A DNA stretch of 64,000 nucleotides from Maridesulfovibrio zosterae DSM 11974 (GCF_000425265.1 NZ_AUDC01000010.1:124001-188000), one strand, 5' to 3'. Positions 40,288 through 50,083 are shown, numbered from the stretch's first letter. Numbers and translations are program-made. The notes: a model not told the origin generated them from the sequence alone.

Positions 40288-41430
40288 ATGCAGATTACTA
40301 AATTCGCCATACCGGAAGTAATATTTGGCAACGGCAGTATAAAGTTTCTAGCCTCATGTGCCCGAAGACTGGGAGCCAAAAGAGTTCTACTGGTCAGTGA
40401 CAAAGGCCTTGAAGAATCCGGTTGGGTAAAAAAAATTCAGGATATTCTAAAAAATGATAATCTAGAATGTATATATTTTAATGAGCTGACCGCAAACCCT
40501 CGCGACTGCCAGATTCAACAAGGCGCAAAGCTGTATAGAGAGAACAAAGCCGATGTAATAATCGGTCTTGGTGGCGGAAGCCCAATTGATGCATCAAAAG
40601 GAATTGCCACCATTGTCAGTAATGGAGGTAATATTCATGATTACGAGGGAGCCAACCGAATCAGTCATCCCCTGCCTCCCATGATTTTTATTCCTACGAC
40701 CGCAGGAAGCGGATCGGATGTATCTCAGTATGCCATTATCACAGACAATGAACGCCATGTTAAAATGTCCATTATCAGCCGCTCATTGGTTCCTAATATT
40801 TCCATTATTGATCCGGACCTGCTGGTGACCAAATCCAGAGGATTGATTCTGGCTTCTGCTGTGGACGCACTAGCCCATGCCATTGAATCGTATGTGTCCA
40901 GACTGGCTTCGCCGTTTACCGAATCACAGGCACTGACGGCTATAGGTCTCATTGCAGGAAACATTAAGCCTGCAGCAAATTCAAAAGACAGAGAAGCCCT
41001 CAAAAATCTTGCCATTGCAAGTACTGCTGCAGGTATGTCTTTCAGCAATGCAGGCCTTGGTGTCGGGCACGCTCTGGCCCATTCTCTCGGAGGCCGCTAT
41101 GACGTCACCCATGGTTTAACTCTTCCAATATTACTACCATCCGTAGTTCGTTTTAATCAGCGCAGCTGTGAAAGAAAAATGGCAATTATTGCCAATACAA
41201 TAAATGACAGCTGTCCTGCTCCGTTAAGTGCCAAGAAAAAGCCTCTAAGCGTGACGCTGTATAATATGTTTGAAGAATTAGAAATTCCTATGAAACTTAG
41301 AGAGATTGTTCCCGACAATAAGCATATGGAAGAAATATGCCGCATTGCCGTCAAGGATGCTTGCTCTGTTCCAAATCCTAAAGAAGCAACATGGCAGGAT
41401 CTTTTAGAAATTTGTAATGAGGCATGGTAA
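40288..41430 (+). CDS. iron-containing alcohol dehydrogenase (type III)
   Basis: 380 aa. GGGSPIDASKGIA (NAD-binding), TTAGSGSDVSQYAII, DALAHAIESY and GVGHALAHSLGGRYDVTHG, with the metal-binding Asp and His residues of Fe-ADHs. It interconverts alcohols and aldehydes with NAD(H). It is the first gene of an operon with a sensor kinase and sigma-54 regulator. Its aldehyde product could be the substrate of MOP, linking the two loci. Confidence 0.92.
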   Translation: MQITKFAIPEVIFGNGSIKFLASCARRLGAKRVLLVSDKGLEESGWVKKIQDILKNDNLECIYFNELTANPRDCQIQQGAKLYRENKADVIIGLGGGSPIDASKGIATIVSNGGNIHDYEGANRISHPLPPMIFIPTTAGSGSDVSQYAIITDNERHVKMSIISRSLVPNISIIDPDLLVTKSRGLILASAVDALAHAIESYVSRLASPFTESQALTAIGLIAGNIKPAANSKDREALKNLAIASTAAGMSFSNAGLGVGHALAHSLGGRYDVTHGLTLPILLPSVVRFNQRSCERKMAIIANTINDSCPAPLSAKKKPLSVTLYNMFEELEIPMKLREIVPDNKHMEEICRIAVKDACSVPNPKEATWQDLLEICNEAW

Positions 41431-42614
41431 TGACTGACGAAACAAAGCTTCATGATTTAATAGGTATTGAACATCACAAACTGAACTTTTTTCAAGAGTT
41501 ACAGCAAAATATTAAAGAGCTGAAAGAGATCAATCGTGAGTCAGAAGACCAACGATATGAAATCACCGCAATTCTGGACGGTATCACCGATGTAATGATG
41601 GTTCTGTCTGAAAACATGGAGATAATTTCAGTTAACCGGGTTTTTGAGCAGTTGTTTCCGGGAGTTAATCCTATCGGCAAGAAATGCTACTCTCTCTTCA
41701 GGGATACAGGAGAACCATGCCAGGAGTGTCCCGCATTCAAGTCTCTTTCTACTAACTCCGTATGCCGCAATACAGCTATTTTTCGCATCGGAGAAAAAAA
41801 CATGCAATTTGACATGGTAGCCTCTCCTCTTAAAAATCATGAAATGCCCGGGAATCAAATTCTGATTTTTAAAAGAGATGTAACGATGGAAAAAGAGTAT
41901 CAAGCCAAATTTTATCAGGCTGAAAAAATGGCTACCATAGGTGTGCTTGCAGCCGGTGTGGCCCATGAAATAAATAATCCCATGGCAGCTGTTGCAGGTT
42001 TTGCCGAAGGCATCCAGCGCAGGCTGACACGTCTTGAGCAATCCATCCCTGAAGACCTTGCTGAAGACCTGTATGATTACACCAATACAATTTTAAAAGA
42101 ATGCCTGCGCTGTCAGGATATAGTCAAAACACTCCTCTCTTTCAGCAGACCTGTGGCCTCTGAATTCATTCCGGTAAATATGAATCAGGTAGCGGAAGAT
42201 ACAATTCGCCTTCTGGACCATCAATTCAGAAGATATCAGTCAGTCAAACTGAGCATGAATCTGGCTTCACCAATTGAACATATTTACGGTAATGAAGCCC
42301 AGCTTAAGCAGGTTATTCTGAACCTGCTGACCAATGCAATTGATGCCGTAGAAGAAAACGGTGAAATAACAGTTGAAACTTTTATTGAAAATAATCATGT
42401 AGGACTGAGAGTCTGTGACACAGGGTGCGGAATTGATCCCCAAAACAAGGACATGCTCTTCGAACCTTTTTATACAACCAAACAAGTAGGCAAAGGAATC
42501 GGAATTGGCCTTTCCACTTGTTTTAACATTGTCAGAGAACATAACGGTGAAATAGTTGTTGAAAGTGAAGTAGGAATAGGTTCCTGTTTTACTGTACTTT
42601 TCCCCATTCAGTGA
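41430..42614 (+). CDS. PAS sensor histidine kinase (NtrB-like)
   Basis: 394 aa from ATG 41430, which shares TAATG with the ADH stop and has GAGG 7 nt upstream; an ATG at 41424 is an alternative. A PAS domain (about 40-150: ITDVMMVLSENMEIISVNRVFE; Cys-rich CYSLFRDTGEPCQEC), H-box AAGVAHEINNPMAAVAGF (phosphoacceptor His), N-box NLLTNAIDAV, and G-boxes DTGCGIDP and GKGIGIGLS. No membrane helix, so it senses a cytoplasmic signal, perhaps alcohol, aldehyde or redox state. Partner is the next gene. Confidence 0.9.
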   Translation: MTDETKLHDLIGIEHHKLNFFQELQQNIKELKEINRESEDQRYEITAILDGITDVMMVLSENMEIISVNRVFEQLFPGVNPIGKKCYSLFRDTGEPCQECPAFKSLSTNSVCRNTAIFRIGEKNMQFDMVASPLKNHEMPGNQILIFKRDVTMEKEYQAKFYQAEKMATIGVLAAGVAHEINNPMAAVAGFAEGIQRRLTRLEQSIPEDLAEDLYDYTNTILKECLRCQDIVKTLLSFSRPVASEFIPVNMNQVAEDTIRLLDHQFRRYQSVKLSMNLASPIEHIYGNEAQLKQVILNLLTNAIDAVEENGEITVETFIENNHVGLRVCDTGCGIDPQNKDMLFEPFYTTKQVGKGIGIGLSTCFNIVREHNGEIVVESEVGIGSCFTVLFPIQ

Positions 42615-42621
42615 GAAGAAT

Positions 42622-43965
42622 ATGCCAGAATCATACAAAGTCCTTGTGGTTGATGATGAAGAGTCCATTTTAAAGCTGCTCAGCAAAGAACTTGCAAGCT
42701 CTGAACGAGTTATACACACAGCGAACTGCGCCCAGAGAGCCCGCGAATTGGTGCGTAAAGAGCGTTACGAAGTAATTGTCTCCGATATCAGACTTCCAGA
42801 CGGTGACGGACTGGAACTACTCACAGAGTTTAAAGACATGGAACCCGATGTCGAAGTTATTCTCATCACAGGACACGGTAATATTGATAACGCTGTTGAA
42901 GCCATACGCATCGGTGCTTATGATTACATCACCAAACCATTTAGGCTGGACCGTGTAGAACTTGTGGTCGATCGCGCATGGCAGCGAGTCTGTCTTACCC
43001 GTGAAAACCGCAGTTATAAACATTCACAACAATCAGAAACAGCCAGTTCACAGCTTATTGGCAGCTCGGCTCCTATCAAACAAATCCGCCATCTGATTAA
43101 TAAAGTAGCTCCAACAAATGTCCCGGTACTCATCACAGGAGAATCCGGAGCAGGTAAGGATGTAGTAGCTCATTCGGTCCATTGTGCCAGTCTGCGGTCA
43201 GGCAAACCCATGATCGTAAAAAACTGCGCCACTCTTCAGAAAGAACTTTCCCGTAGTGAACTATTTGGGCACACCAAAGGCTCATTTACCGGTGCAATGG
43301 AAAACTGTGACGGACTTATGACCTTTGCTCATACCGGAACATTATTCCTTGATGAAATCGGAGAGCTTCCTATGGAAGTACAGGCTTCTTTGTTGCGAGT
43401 ACTCGAGGCACATACTTTTCGTCGAGTTGGTGAAAAAGATGAACGCACTGTTGATATCCGCTTTCTGTTTGCCACAAATCGGAACCTTGCTCAGGAAGTA
43501 GAGGAAGGAAGATTTCACGAGGCACTTTTTCATCGAATTAATGTGTTCAACATAAGCCTGCCGGAGCTTAAAGATCGCCGCGAAGACGTCCCTCTGCTTA
43601 TTGATTTTTTTCTGAATAAATTGGGTCAGCAAATGGGGCAAGGCAAATACACAGTCAGTGAACGGGCAATGCAATGCATGCTCTCCTACCACTGGCCAGG
43701 TAACGTGCGTGAACTGCGTAACGTACTTGAGCGCAGTATTATTTTATCTGACAACTTCGTTATAACCTGCAACTGTCTTCCCAGAGAAATTGCTGACCAA
43801 CCTGAGCGTGAAGGCGAAACAGGAATACTATCTCTTGAAAGAATGGAACGGGAACATATAATTAAAGCTCTCGACTTCTTTAACGGCAATCGCCAGAAAG
43901 CTGCACTAGCCCTTGGTATCGGCCGTAAGACGCTCTATCGTAAAATAGATAAGTATACTTTGTAA
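42622..43965 (+). CDS. sigma-54-dependent response regulator
   Basis: 447 aa. Receiver domain (1-~120, VLVVDDEE, phospho-Asp in VSDIRLPDGDG), AAA+ domain with Walker A GESGAGKD, a GSFTGA loop (variant of GAFTGA, contacts sigma-54) and LFLDEIGELP, then a Fis-type HTH (NRQKAALALGIGRKTLYRKIDKY). Phosphorylation by the upstream kinase should drive open-complex formation at RpoN promoters. Such promoters, with paired TGACACAC boxes, occur before the MoeA-like/mop genes and before the second adh, so it probably binds those boxes. Confidence 0.93.
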   Translation: MPESYKVLVVDDEESILKLLSKELASSERVIHTANCAQRARELVRKERYEVIVSDIRLPDGDGLELLTEFKDMEPDVEVILITGHGNIDNAVEAIRIGAYDYITKPFRLDRVELVVDRAWQRVCLTRENRSYKHSQQSETASSQLIGSSAPIKQIRHLINKVAPTNVPVLITGESGAGKDVVAHSVHCASLRSGKPMIVKNCATLQKELSRSELFGHTKGSFTGAMENCDGLMTFAHTGTLFLDEIGELPMEVQASLLRVLEAHTFRRVGEKDERTVDIRFLFATNRNLAQEVEEGRFHEALFHRINVFNISLPELKDRREDVPLLIDFFLNKLGQQMGQGKYTVSERAMQCMLSYHWPGNVRELRNVLERSIILSDNFVITCNCLPREIADQPEREGETGILSLERMEREHIIKALDFFNGNRQKAALALGIGRKTLYRKIDKYTL

Positions 43966-44440
43966 CAGCGTATATCCTTGAAGTGGAGATAGCAGAGCAT
44001 ATTTCCAAAAGCACTATATAAAAGCTTAACAAAATAAAGTTTTTATCACTTCTGAAGAGATTTATGCTATAAAAATAACCTTCAGTGACAATTCTCTAAA
44101 CTTCTAGTGGTCACTCAAGGTTACCTATGTGTTTTGGCTATTAGGTTCGATTCAGTCAGATGTATTTTCCATCCTTGCATTCCATAAAAATCTATTTAAA
44201 CTTCTGTTTTCCACAAAACTTCCGCATACCTTTCCACCAGTTTTTTAGAACAAAGCATTTCTCTTCAATTTCATTTGGTCTTACTAAATTAATGTAAAAT
44301 ACTCTTTATCTCTCGCACTAAAGATGATATTCTTTAAAATTTTTATAAAAAGTAATGCATTTTTGAAATAAATTCAGACTTGAGCATGCAATATCATCTA
44401 ACAGACATCAAATATCATTTTATATGTTCAGAGAAGCATA

Positions 44441-44488
44441 AGTTATATATGACACACTACCCTTCTTCGCTGGTTCAAAACGACACAC
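44441..44488. promoter_or_regulatory. UAS pair for the sigma-54 activator (adh side)
   Basis: AGTT 44441-44444 with TGACACAC 44450-44457, and GGTT 44472-44475 with CGACACAC 44481-44488, 31 bp apart. Same core as at 26377-26426, and exactly 156 bp from the last box base to the -24 T, as there. Confidence 0.65.
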
Positions 44489-44643
44489 AGCTCTACTATA
44501 CCTTACTACACAAGGCATTAGCCTAATATGTTCAATTTTTCACATAAAAAAAAGGCATATAGAGGATAAAATCAATTAGCACTGTGATTCAGTCTGAATC
44601 TATCCATTTTGCATAAACAGTTAGAATAAAAGGTTTTATTTTT

Positions 44644-44659
44644 TGGCACAGGACTTGCC
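44644..44659 (+). promoter_or_regulatory. sigma-54 promoter (-24/-12) of the second adh
   Basis: TGGCAC (44644-44649), N5, TTGCC (44655-44659): a full -24 match and correct spacing for RpoN. About 75 bp upstream of ATG 44734. Confidence 0.8.
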
Positions 44660-44733
44660 TAAGAGAAACTGTTAATAAGTACAAGACTAGGCCCAACCTT
44701 CTAAAAACCTATTACGCTCAAGGATGGTCTCAA

Positions 44734-45915
44734 ATGGCAGTACGTGAAGAAGTTTATGGATTTTTTATTCCCAGTGTTACCCTTATCGGTATTGGCGCAC
44801 ACAAAGAAATCCCTGCACGCATCCGTGCCCTCGGTGGTAAAAAACCTCTGCTTGTAACAGATAAAGGTATTACCGCAACAGGCATCACCAAACAGGTTGT
44901 TGATATCCTTAAAGCTGATGGCATGGAATGTGTTGTTTATGATGACACCATCCCTAACCCAACTGACAAGAACGTTGCTGACGGCGTAGAAGCTTACAAA
45001 AAGAATGGTTGTGACTCCCTTATCACTCTTGGTGGCGGTAGCTCCCATGACTGCGGTAAGGGTGTAGGTCTTGTTGTTGCAAATGGCGGCACCATCCACG
45101 ATTTCGAAGGCGTAGATAAATCTACCAAACCAATGCCTCCTTACATTGCTGTAAACACCACTGCAGGAACAGCTTCTGAAATGACTCGTTTCTGTATTAT
45201 CACTGACACATCACGCAAAGTTAAAATGGCAATCGTTGACTGGCGTGTAACTCCCGGCATCGCACTTGATGACCCATTACTGATGATGGGCATGCCACCA
45301 GCACTGACAGCAGCTACCGGTATGGATGCATTGACTCACTCCGTTGAAGCATGGGTATCCACTATTGCTACTCCTATTACTGACGCTTGTGCTGAAAAAT
45401 CTATCCGCCTGATCAACACATTCCTGCGCCGTGCAGTTGCTAACGGACAGGATATCGAAGCTCGCGAAGGTATGTGTTACGCACAGTACCTAGGTGGTAT
45501 GGCATTCAACAACGCTTCTCTTGGTCATGTACATGCTATGGCTCACCAGCTTGGTGGCTTCTATGACCTGCCTCATGGCGAATGTAATGCTATCCTCCTC
45601 CCCTATGTTGAACAGCATAACCTGATTTCCAACGTTGATCGCTTTGCAACCATGGCTGAATGGCTCGGCGTTAACACTGATGGCATGTCTCCCCGTGTTG
45701 CTGCTGATGCTGCTCTTGATGCCATCCGTCAGCTTTCTGCTGATGTTGGTATTCCTGCAGGTCTTATCGCTCTCGGCAAAAAATACGGCAAAGAAGTATC
45801 TGAAAAAGATATCCCGACAATGACAGCAAACGCTCAGAAAGATGCTTGCGGTCTGACTAACCCACGCTGCATGACTGATGAAGCTGTAGCAGCTATCTAC
45901 AAAGCAGCTATGTAA
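44734..45915 (+). CDS. iron-containing alcohol dehydrogenase (type III)
   Basis: 393 aa, methanol-dehydrogenase-like group III ADH: GGGSSHDCGKGVG, NTTAGTASEMTRF, GMDALTHSVEAW and HAMAHQLGGFYDLPHGECNAILLP with the Fe ligands. Its codon use and strong sigma-54 promoter suggest high expression, as reported for homologous adh genes in Desulfovibrio. It oxidises ethanol or reduces aldehyde. A hairpin terminator follows, so it is monocistronic. Confidence 0.94.
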   Translation: MAVREEVYGFFIPSVTLIGIGAHKEIPARIRALGGKKPLLVTDKGITATGITKQVVDILKADGMECVVYDDTIPNPTDKNVADGVEAYKKNGCDSLITLGGGSSHDCGKGVGLVVANGGTIHDFEGVDKSTKPMPPYIAVNTTAGTASEMTRFCIITDTSRKVKMAIVDWRVTPGIALDDPLLMMGMPPALTAATGMDALTHSVEAWVSTIATPITDACAEKSIRLINTFLRRAVANGQDIEAREGMCYAQYLGGMAFNNASLGHVHAMAHQLGGFYDLPHGECNAILLPYVEQHNLISNVDRFATMAEWLGVNTDGMSPRVAADAALDAIRQLSADVGIPAGLIALGKKYGKEVSEKDIPTMTANAQKDACGLTNPRCMTDEAVAAIYKAAM

Positions 45916-45928
45916 TTAAACCGTTCCA

Positions 45929-45960
45929 TCCGGTTCCGAGATCTGCAACCCGGAACCGGA
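45929..45960 (+). terminator. terminator of the second adh
   Basis: 9-bp inverted repeat, arms 45929-45937 and 45952-45960, followed by TTTAC. Fourteen bp after the stop codon. Confidence 0.75.
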
Positions 45961-46046
45961 TTTACAAAATACTTAATGCCACGGGGCAACGGGCATCTTT
46001 GCATAACAGAGGTCATGTACTGGTAGAGGCTGATTCCGTTTTTCCG

Positions 46047-46268
46047 TTACAGTCCGGATGCAGGCGCGCAGGTGGAGCTGCAAACTTCATTATCTGGATT
46101 GGCACTGTATTTCCGAGGGAGGGGCTTTCCCTCCCTCAGCCTATTAAGCAATAAATAAACTGTATCTGCTCCAATTTTAAAATAAGCTGATAAAAATTTC
46201 CCAAAGGGCCGGTTGCTAAAAAACGCAGGCTGTAAAAAAGCCTCGGACCTAACCCCACCTTGCTTCAA
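46047..46268 (-). CDS. possible 73-aa protein of unknown kind
   Basis: Open frame from TTG 46268 with AAGGAG 9 nt upstream, coding KQGGVRSEAFLQPAFFSNRPFGKFLSAYFKIG... and ending CSSTCAPASGL. It has an even residue composition and a plausible ribosome site, and small proteins of similar look are annotated in Desulfovibrio genomes as I recall, but it could equally be a translated repeat or remnant. No family or function can be given. Confidence 0.35.
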   Translation of the reverse strand: MKQGGVRSEAFLQPAFFSNRPFGKFLSAYFKIGADTVYLLLNRLREGKPLPRKYSANPDNEVCSSTCAPASGL

Positions 46269-46482
46269 AGACTAAGGCTCCTTAACCATTTAGGCCTTAC
46301 TACCCCAGCACTTTGACTCGAGAAAGCAATCGGCCCTTTAAAAAAATCACTTTCTTCTGTATCCCCCATTTTTATATCTTCTGTATCTGTACACAATTCT
46401 TCGCTATAATTAGTAGTGTTGTTTACAACCTTCTATATTTCTATCTATATGCAAAGCCAATTCAAACAGATAAGGATACAGC

Positions 46483-47649
46483 ATGTTCATACTTGAAAAA
46501 CCATACGTCTCCGACCTTCTCAGAACAACGATCACTGAGACAAAAGCACATGTGCTCAGCAATAAAATGGCTCAGGCTTCTTTTACAAACAATGAACTGA
46601 AACTTTGTATAGAAAAGGATTTTGTTAAATTATACAACGAAAACCAGGATCGCCCTATTTACTCGAACTCCGAAAATTCAATAGACTGGATTGACCATAA
46701 TCTTAGCTGTGGAGCTCTTCCTAAAAAAATAAGACTATTCAAAGACAAAGCTGCCTTTCGGGACCTTGTGCGAGATATGTACCCTGATTTTTTTTATCGC
46801 ACAGTTAAATTTGATGAACTTGACAGCATTAATCCAGACCAACTTGCAATTCCATGTGTTATCAAACCATGTGTCGGCTTTTTCAGCCTTGGTGTACATA
46901 TGGTTGAATCAGTAAAAGGGTGGCATAAAGCTGTTAATGCGATCAAAGAAGAAGTTGACCACATTAAAAACATGTATCCGGCAAAAGTATTGGAACTGGA
47001 CAACTTTATTATTGAACAATGTATTGAAGGGGAAGAGTTTGCTGTTGATGCATACTTCAATGCGGAAGGAATTCCCGTAATAATAAATATTTTCGGACAC
47101 CTGTTTGCTTCAAACGAGGATGTTAGTGATCGTTGCTACATCACTTCCCCTGAAATAATTAAAAAACATCATGATAACTTTAAGGATCTGCTCAAAGAAA
47201 TAGGTAAACGGGCAAAGCTCAAGAATTTCCCAATCCATATTGAGGTGCGCACCGACGGACTGAACAACCTAGGAGTAATTGAGGTAAATCCCATGCGTTT
47301 TGCTGGATGGTGTGTGACTGACCTTGCATACTATGCATATGGTATTAATCCATACAAATACTTCATGGAAGGAAAAGTTCCGGACTGGGACGAAATTTCA
47401 GAATGCTGCAAAGGAAAAGTATATGCTATGGTAATTGGGGACATTGATGCATCGGTCGATTGCAATAAAATTAAATCTATTGATTACGATTCATTTAAGG
47501 CTAATTTCAGCAATCCTCTGGAGTTACGCAGAATAGATTACAAAGAATACCCAGTTTTTGCATTTATATTCGCCGAATTAGATAAAGAAAATATTAATGA
47601 TCTTCAAAAAATACTTCACGCTGATTTTACGCAATATTTAAAATTTTAG
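46483..47649 (+). CDS. ATP-grasp domain protein
   Basis: 388 aa. The central region has the ATP-grasp order: PCVIKPCVGFFSLGVHMV (the K-P-x-G-x-x-S/F loop), NFIIEQCIEGEEFAVDAYF, and HIEVRTDGLNNLGVIEVNPMRFAG with the metal-binding E-x-N. It resembles carbamoyl-phosphate or amino-acid ligase-like ATP-grasp proteins, forming an amide or peptide bond with ATP. Substrate unknown. AAGGA precedes ATG 46483. The next small gene follows 114 bp later and may be related. Confidence 0.82.
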   Translation: MFILEKPYVSDLLRTTITETKAHVLSNKMAQASFTNNELKLCIEKDFVKLYNENQDRPIYSNSENSIDWIDHNLSCGALPKKIRLFKDKAAFRDLVRDMYPDFFYRTVKFDELDSINPDQLAIPCVIKPCVGFFSLGVHMVESVKGWHKAVNAIKEEVDHIKNMYPAKVLELDNFIIEQCIEGEEFAVDAYFNAEGIPVIINIFGHLFASNEDVSDRCYITSPEIIKKHHDNFKDLLKEIGKRAKLKNFPIHIEVRTDGLNNLGVIEVNPMRFAGWCVTDLAYYAYGINPYKYFMEGKVPDWDEISECCKGKVYAMVIGDIDASVDCNKIKSIDYDSFKANFSNPLELRRIDYKEYPVFAFIFAELDKENINDLQKILHADFTQYLKF

Positions 47650-47763
47650 CTTTAGTATCTAACAAATATATTTAAAAATAAGCACTAAACTTTCGCCTTT
47701 GACAACATCAGGCATTTACGGCAGTTTTAAGTAGTCTTAAAAACAATCCTTCAAGGAGAAAAA

Positions 47764-48057
47764 ATGAGCTCAACAGTAGATGATTTAACAATACATTATG
47801 AAGAAGACGGTGAAATAATAGTTAAAGAACTGGATAAAGAAGTTCTCACCAAAGGAGCATGGACTACAATAATGTTCCGGTATAAACAGCTTGATAAAAA
47901 AACTAGTGAATATGGCAAAGATATGTACACAATCCGCCGTTTTCGTAAAATGAATGGGGAATATCGCCCGCAGTCCAAGTTCAATATTTCCAGTCCTGAT
48001 CAGGCCCGCAAAATAATCGGAGCGCTGGAAGGGTGGCTTAAGGACGTCGAGGAATAA
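47764..48057 (+). CDS. conserved hypothetical, possibly PC4-like
   Basis: 97 aa, ATG 47764 after AAGGAG. The second half, KGAWTTIMFRYKQLD...YTIRRFRKMNGEYRPQSKFNISSPDQARKIIGALEGW, is a beta-rich module plus a C-terminal helix, reminiscent of the PC4/YdbC single-strand DNA-binding fold. I cannot be sure. A terminator follows. Not obviously tied to the ATP-grasp gene. Confidence 0.65.
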   Translation: MSSTVDDLTIHYEEDGEIIVKELDKEVLTKGAWTTIMFRYKQLDKKTSEYGKDMYTIRRFRKMNGEYRPQSKFNISSPDQARKIIGALEGWLKDVEE

Positions 48058-48100
48058 ATATACTGCTATATTTTTTCATATACCCTAAAATATGATTACA

Positions 48101-48134
48101 AAAAACTCCGCCCCAATTTCAGGACGGAGTTTTT
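48101..48134. terminator. bidirectional terminator
   Basis: Arms 48101-48110 and 48125-48134 with T/A tracts, between a rightward and a leftward gene whose stop lies at 48138; it can serve both. Confidence 0.85.
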
Positions 48135-48137
48135 TTA

Positions 48138-49085
48138 TTAATGGATTTTGATATTTTCTTCTCTGAAAAAATCAGGATAATATTTAAATACAACATGATA
48201 ATATTTTTTAACAAGCCGCCCGTATTCACCGCTCTGCTTTAATTTATCAAAAAAAAGATTAAACTCATTACGAAGCTTCGGTGAATCATGACTGAAGGCT
48301 GCTGCCATTTCCTGTTCCCTTGAAATAGGACCCAGTACCTTCAATTTTTCAGGATATTTCTCAAGAGCAACCATCATATCAGGGACATCAAGAAGAGTAA
48401 CATCAACGACTCCCTTAAGAACTGCAAAAACCATATCATTGAGAAGGCCTGGAAAATCCATAACCTGTCCTACAGACTGATCAATGCCATACAATGAGGG
48501 AGTAAGGCAGGTACTTTCCTTACCTAATATTTTTCGTCCCTTAATCACTCTTTTTATGGCGGCGAGGTCTTTCGCAATATTCCCCGATGCATTAACTGGA
48601 TTTGCGGGATAATCATATCTTGCCAATCCCCAAACCTGTGTCGGAAAGGTAGGATTAGAAAAATCAACCAGCTGTTTACGCCATTTAAGCATAGTTAAAC
48701 CGCAAGCGATAACATCACCACGCACTTCAGTGTGTCCTACAACTTTCACGACACCATCTTCTGCCCGAACCAGCTCGCCGGTCAAATCTCCAAAAACTCT
48801 CATCCAGTTAGAGAGTACTAACTTATATTTTACGCCAAGGTGTTTGGCAAAACGCTGCATTACTTCAACGTCCAACCCCTGCCCTTTTTCAATGACAAAA
48901 TTAGCATAAGGGATACCAATATGACGTAAAACTCCTGTTTTTCTAACCTGCTCCAAACTTGTGGCAAATGCTGGTATAACCCTAAAAGCAAAAGTGAATA
49001 AAAATATAAAAAAAATAACTCGACCTAAAATTCTATTCAAAACAACCCCATCAATATGAATAAATATCCCCATAAAAATCATCAA
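48138..49085 (-). CDS. periplasmic solute-binding protein, family 3 type
   Basis: About 315 aa, the true start is uncertain (a downstream TTG in front of LNRILGRVIFFIF is possible). A hydrophobic signal sequence near residues 20-40 (VIFFIFLFTFAFRVIPAFA) precedes TGVLRHIGIPYANFVIEKGQGLDVEVMQRFAKHLG, the amino-acid binding-protein (SBP_bac_3) pattern. GHTEVRGDVIACGLTMLKWRKQLVDFSNP continues it. No transporter genes are adjacent, so it may be an orphan sensor or a component of a distant system. Confidence 0.82.
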   Translation of the reverse strand: MMIFMGIFIHIDGVVLNRILGRVIFFIFLFTFAFRVIPAFATSLEQVRKTGVLRHIGIPYANFVIEKGQGLDVEVMQRFAKHLGVKYKLVLSNWMRVFGDLTGELVRAEDGVVKVVGHTEVRGDVIACGLTMLKWRKQLVDFSNPTFPTQVWGLARYDYPANPVNASGNIAKDLAAIKRVIKGRKILGKESTCLTPSLYGIDQSVGQVMDFPGLLNDMVFAVLKGVVDVTLLDVPDMMVALEKYPEKLKVLGPISREQEMAAAFSHDSPKLRNEFNLFFDKLKQSGEYGRLVKKYYHVVFKYYPDFFREENIKIH

Positions 49086-49171
49086 AGAAAAAACATTTTT
49101 AAAGATTCTCGTATAACAACTTCTAAGCTGATAGGATTATAAAGACACTCCATTTAAAATGGAGCCCCAGG

Positions 49172-50083
49172 TTAATTGATGGTATAAGTTCTTCCTGGTT
49201 CAACTTTCTGAACGGTTGAATTTGAAACAGTAAACCACATAAATTCACTAAAATATGACCCAGCTTCATTGCGTTCACTGTAAGAACATCCGACCAGCCA
49301 GCCGGCATCTGTATAATAACAATCTGTAGCACTCTCCATCTGCAAGGCCTCTGGGTGCATTGAATTCTCTTTTAAATACTTCTCTACTTCCACGTATGAT
49401 TTACCATCTGAGGTTCGTTCCGGCTTAGCTCCGAACTTCTCTAACTCTTTCATAAAAGCATCATATTTAGCTTTGTATAGGTCATATTTGCTCTGATAAA
49501 GCTCTTCGGAAGGATTAAGTTGCTTCAACTCCTCATACACTTCCATATTCGCTTTATAATCTTTTACAGGAAGAGTCTGGACTTTAGCATATAGTTTTCT
49601 TTCCAGTCTTTTGCGTAGCTTTTTATCGTAGTCTTTAAGCTCTTTTGAATATTTTCTATTTTGCGGTTTAAGCGCAGCAAGTTCTGCATAATATTTAGCA
49701 AGCTCAGAATAATTCCATTTAGAAGTACGTTCAATCCTGCTTAGGAGATCTTTTTCCGTTGCAAGACGAATCATTTCTTTAAGCTCATCATTCATAAGCT
49801 CTCTATTTTTGTCAGCAACAGCAAGGGCTGTTTCAGCATTACCTGTTTCAATCAGTCTTTTCATACTTTGAATTACTTTTGTGCGATTTTCATCCTGCAG
49901 CGCTTTAAGTTCCTGTTCTTGCTTAATTCGGTTCTGTTCAACAATACGTGCCTTTTCTTCAGCGATCGAATTTTGAACACTTATCACCCCATAAGCGGCA
50001 AAACATAGAAAACAAGCTCCAGCAACTGAAGCCAACAAGACTTTTCTGCTTTTAATAAATTCTTTAATTGTCGTAATATTCAT
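49172..50083 (-). CDS. hypothetical membrane-anchored coiled-coil protein
   Basis: 303 aa from ATG 50083; the frame extends to ATG 50188, and neither start has a clear ribosome site. One membrane helix near residues 15-35 (VLLASVAGACFLCFAAYGV), then a long Lys/Glu-rich helical region (about 45-220), with a small C-terminal domain containing ATDCYYTDAGWLVGCSY. Likely periplasmic with an N-terminal anchor. No family recognised. Confidence 0.68.
   Translation of the reverse strand: MNITTIKEFIKSRKVLLASVAGACFLCFAAYGVISVQNSIAEEKARIVEQNRIKQEQELKALQDENRTKVIQSMKRLIETGNAETALAVADKNRELMNDELKEMIRLATEKDLLSRIERTSKWNYSELAKYYAELAALKPQNRKYSKELKDYDKKLRKRLERKLYAKVQTLPVKDYKANMEVYEELKQLNPSEELYQSKYDLYKAKYDAFMKELEKFGAKPERTSDGKSYVEVEKYLKENSMHPEALQMESATDCYYTDAGWLVGCSYSERNEAGSYFSEFMWFTVSNSTVQKVEPGRTYTIN

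Larger units (their letters stand above)
43966..44733. other. long intergenic control region of the second adh
   Basis: 770 bp, AT-rich, no credible gene on either strand. It holds the UAS pair (44441-44488), the sigma-54 promoter (44644-44659) and a ~65-nt leader before ATG 44734. The first ~450 bp have no recognised content. Confidence 0.5.
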
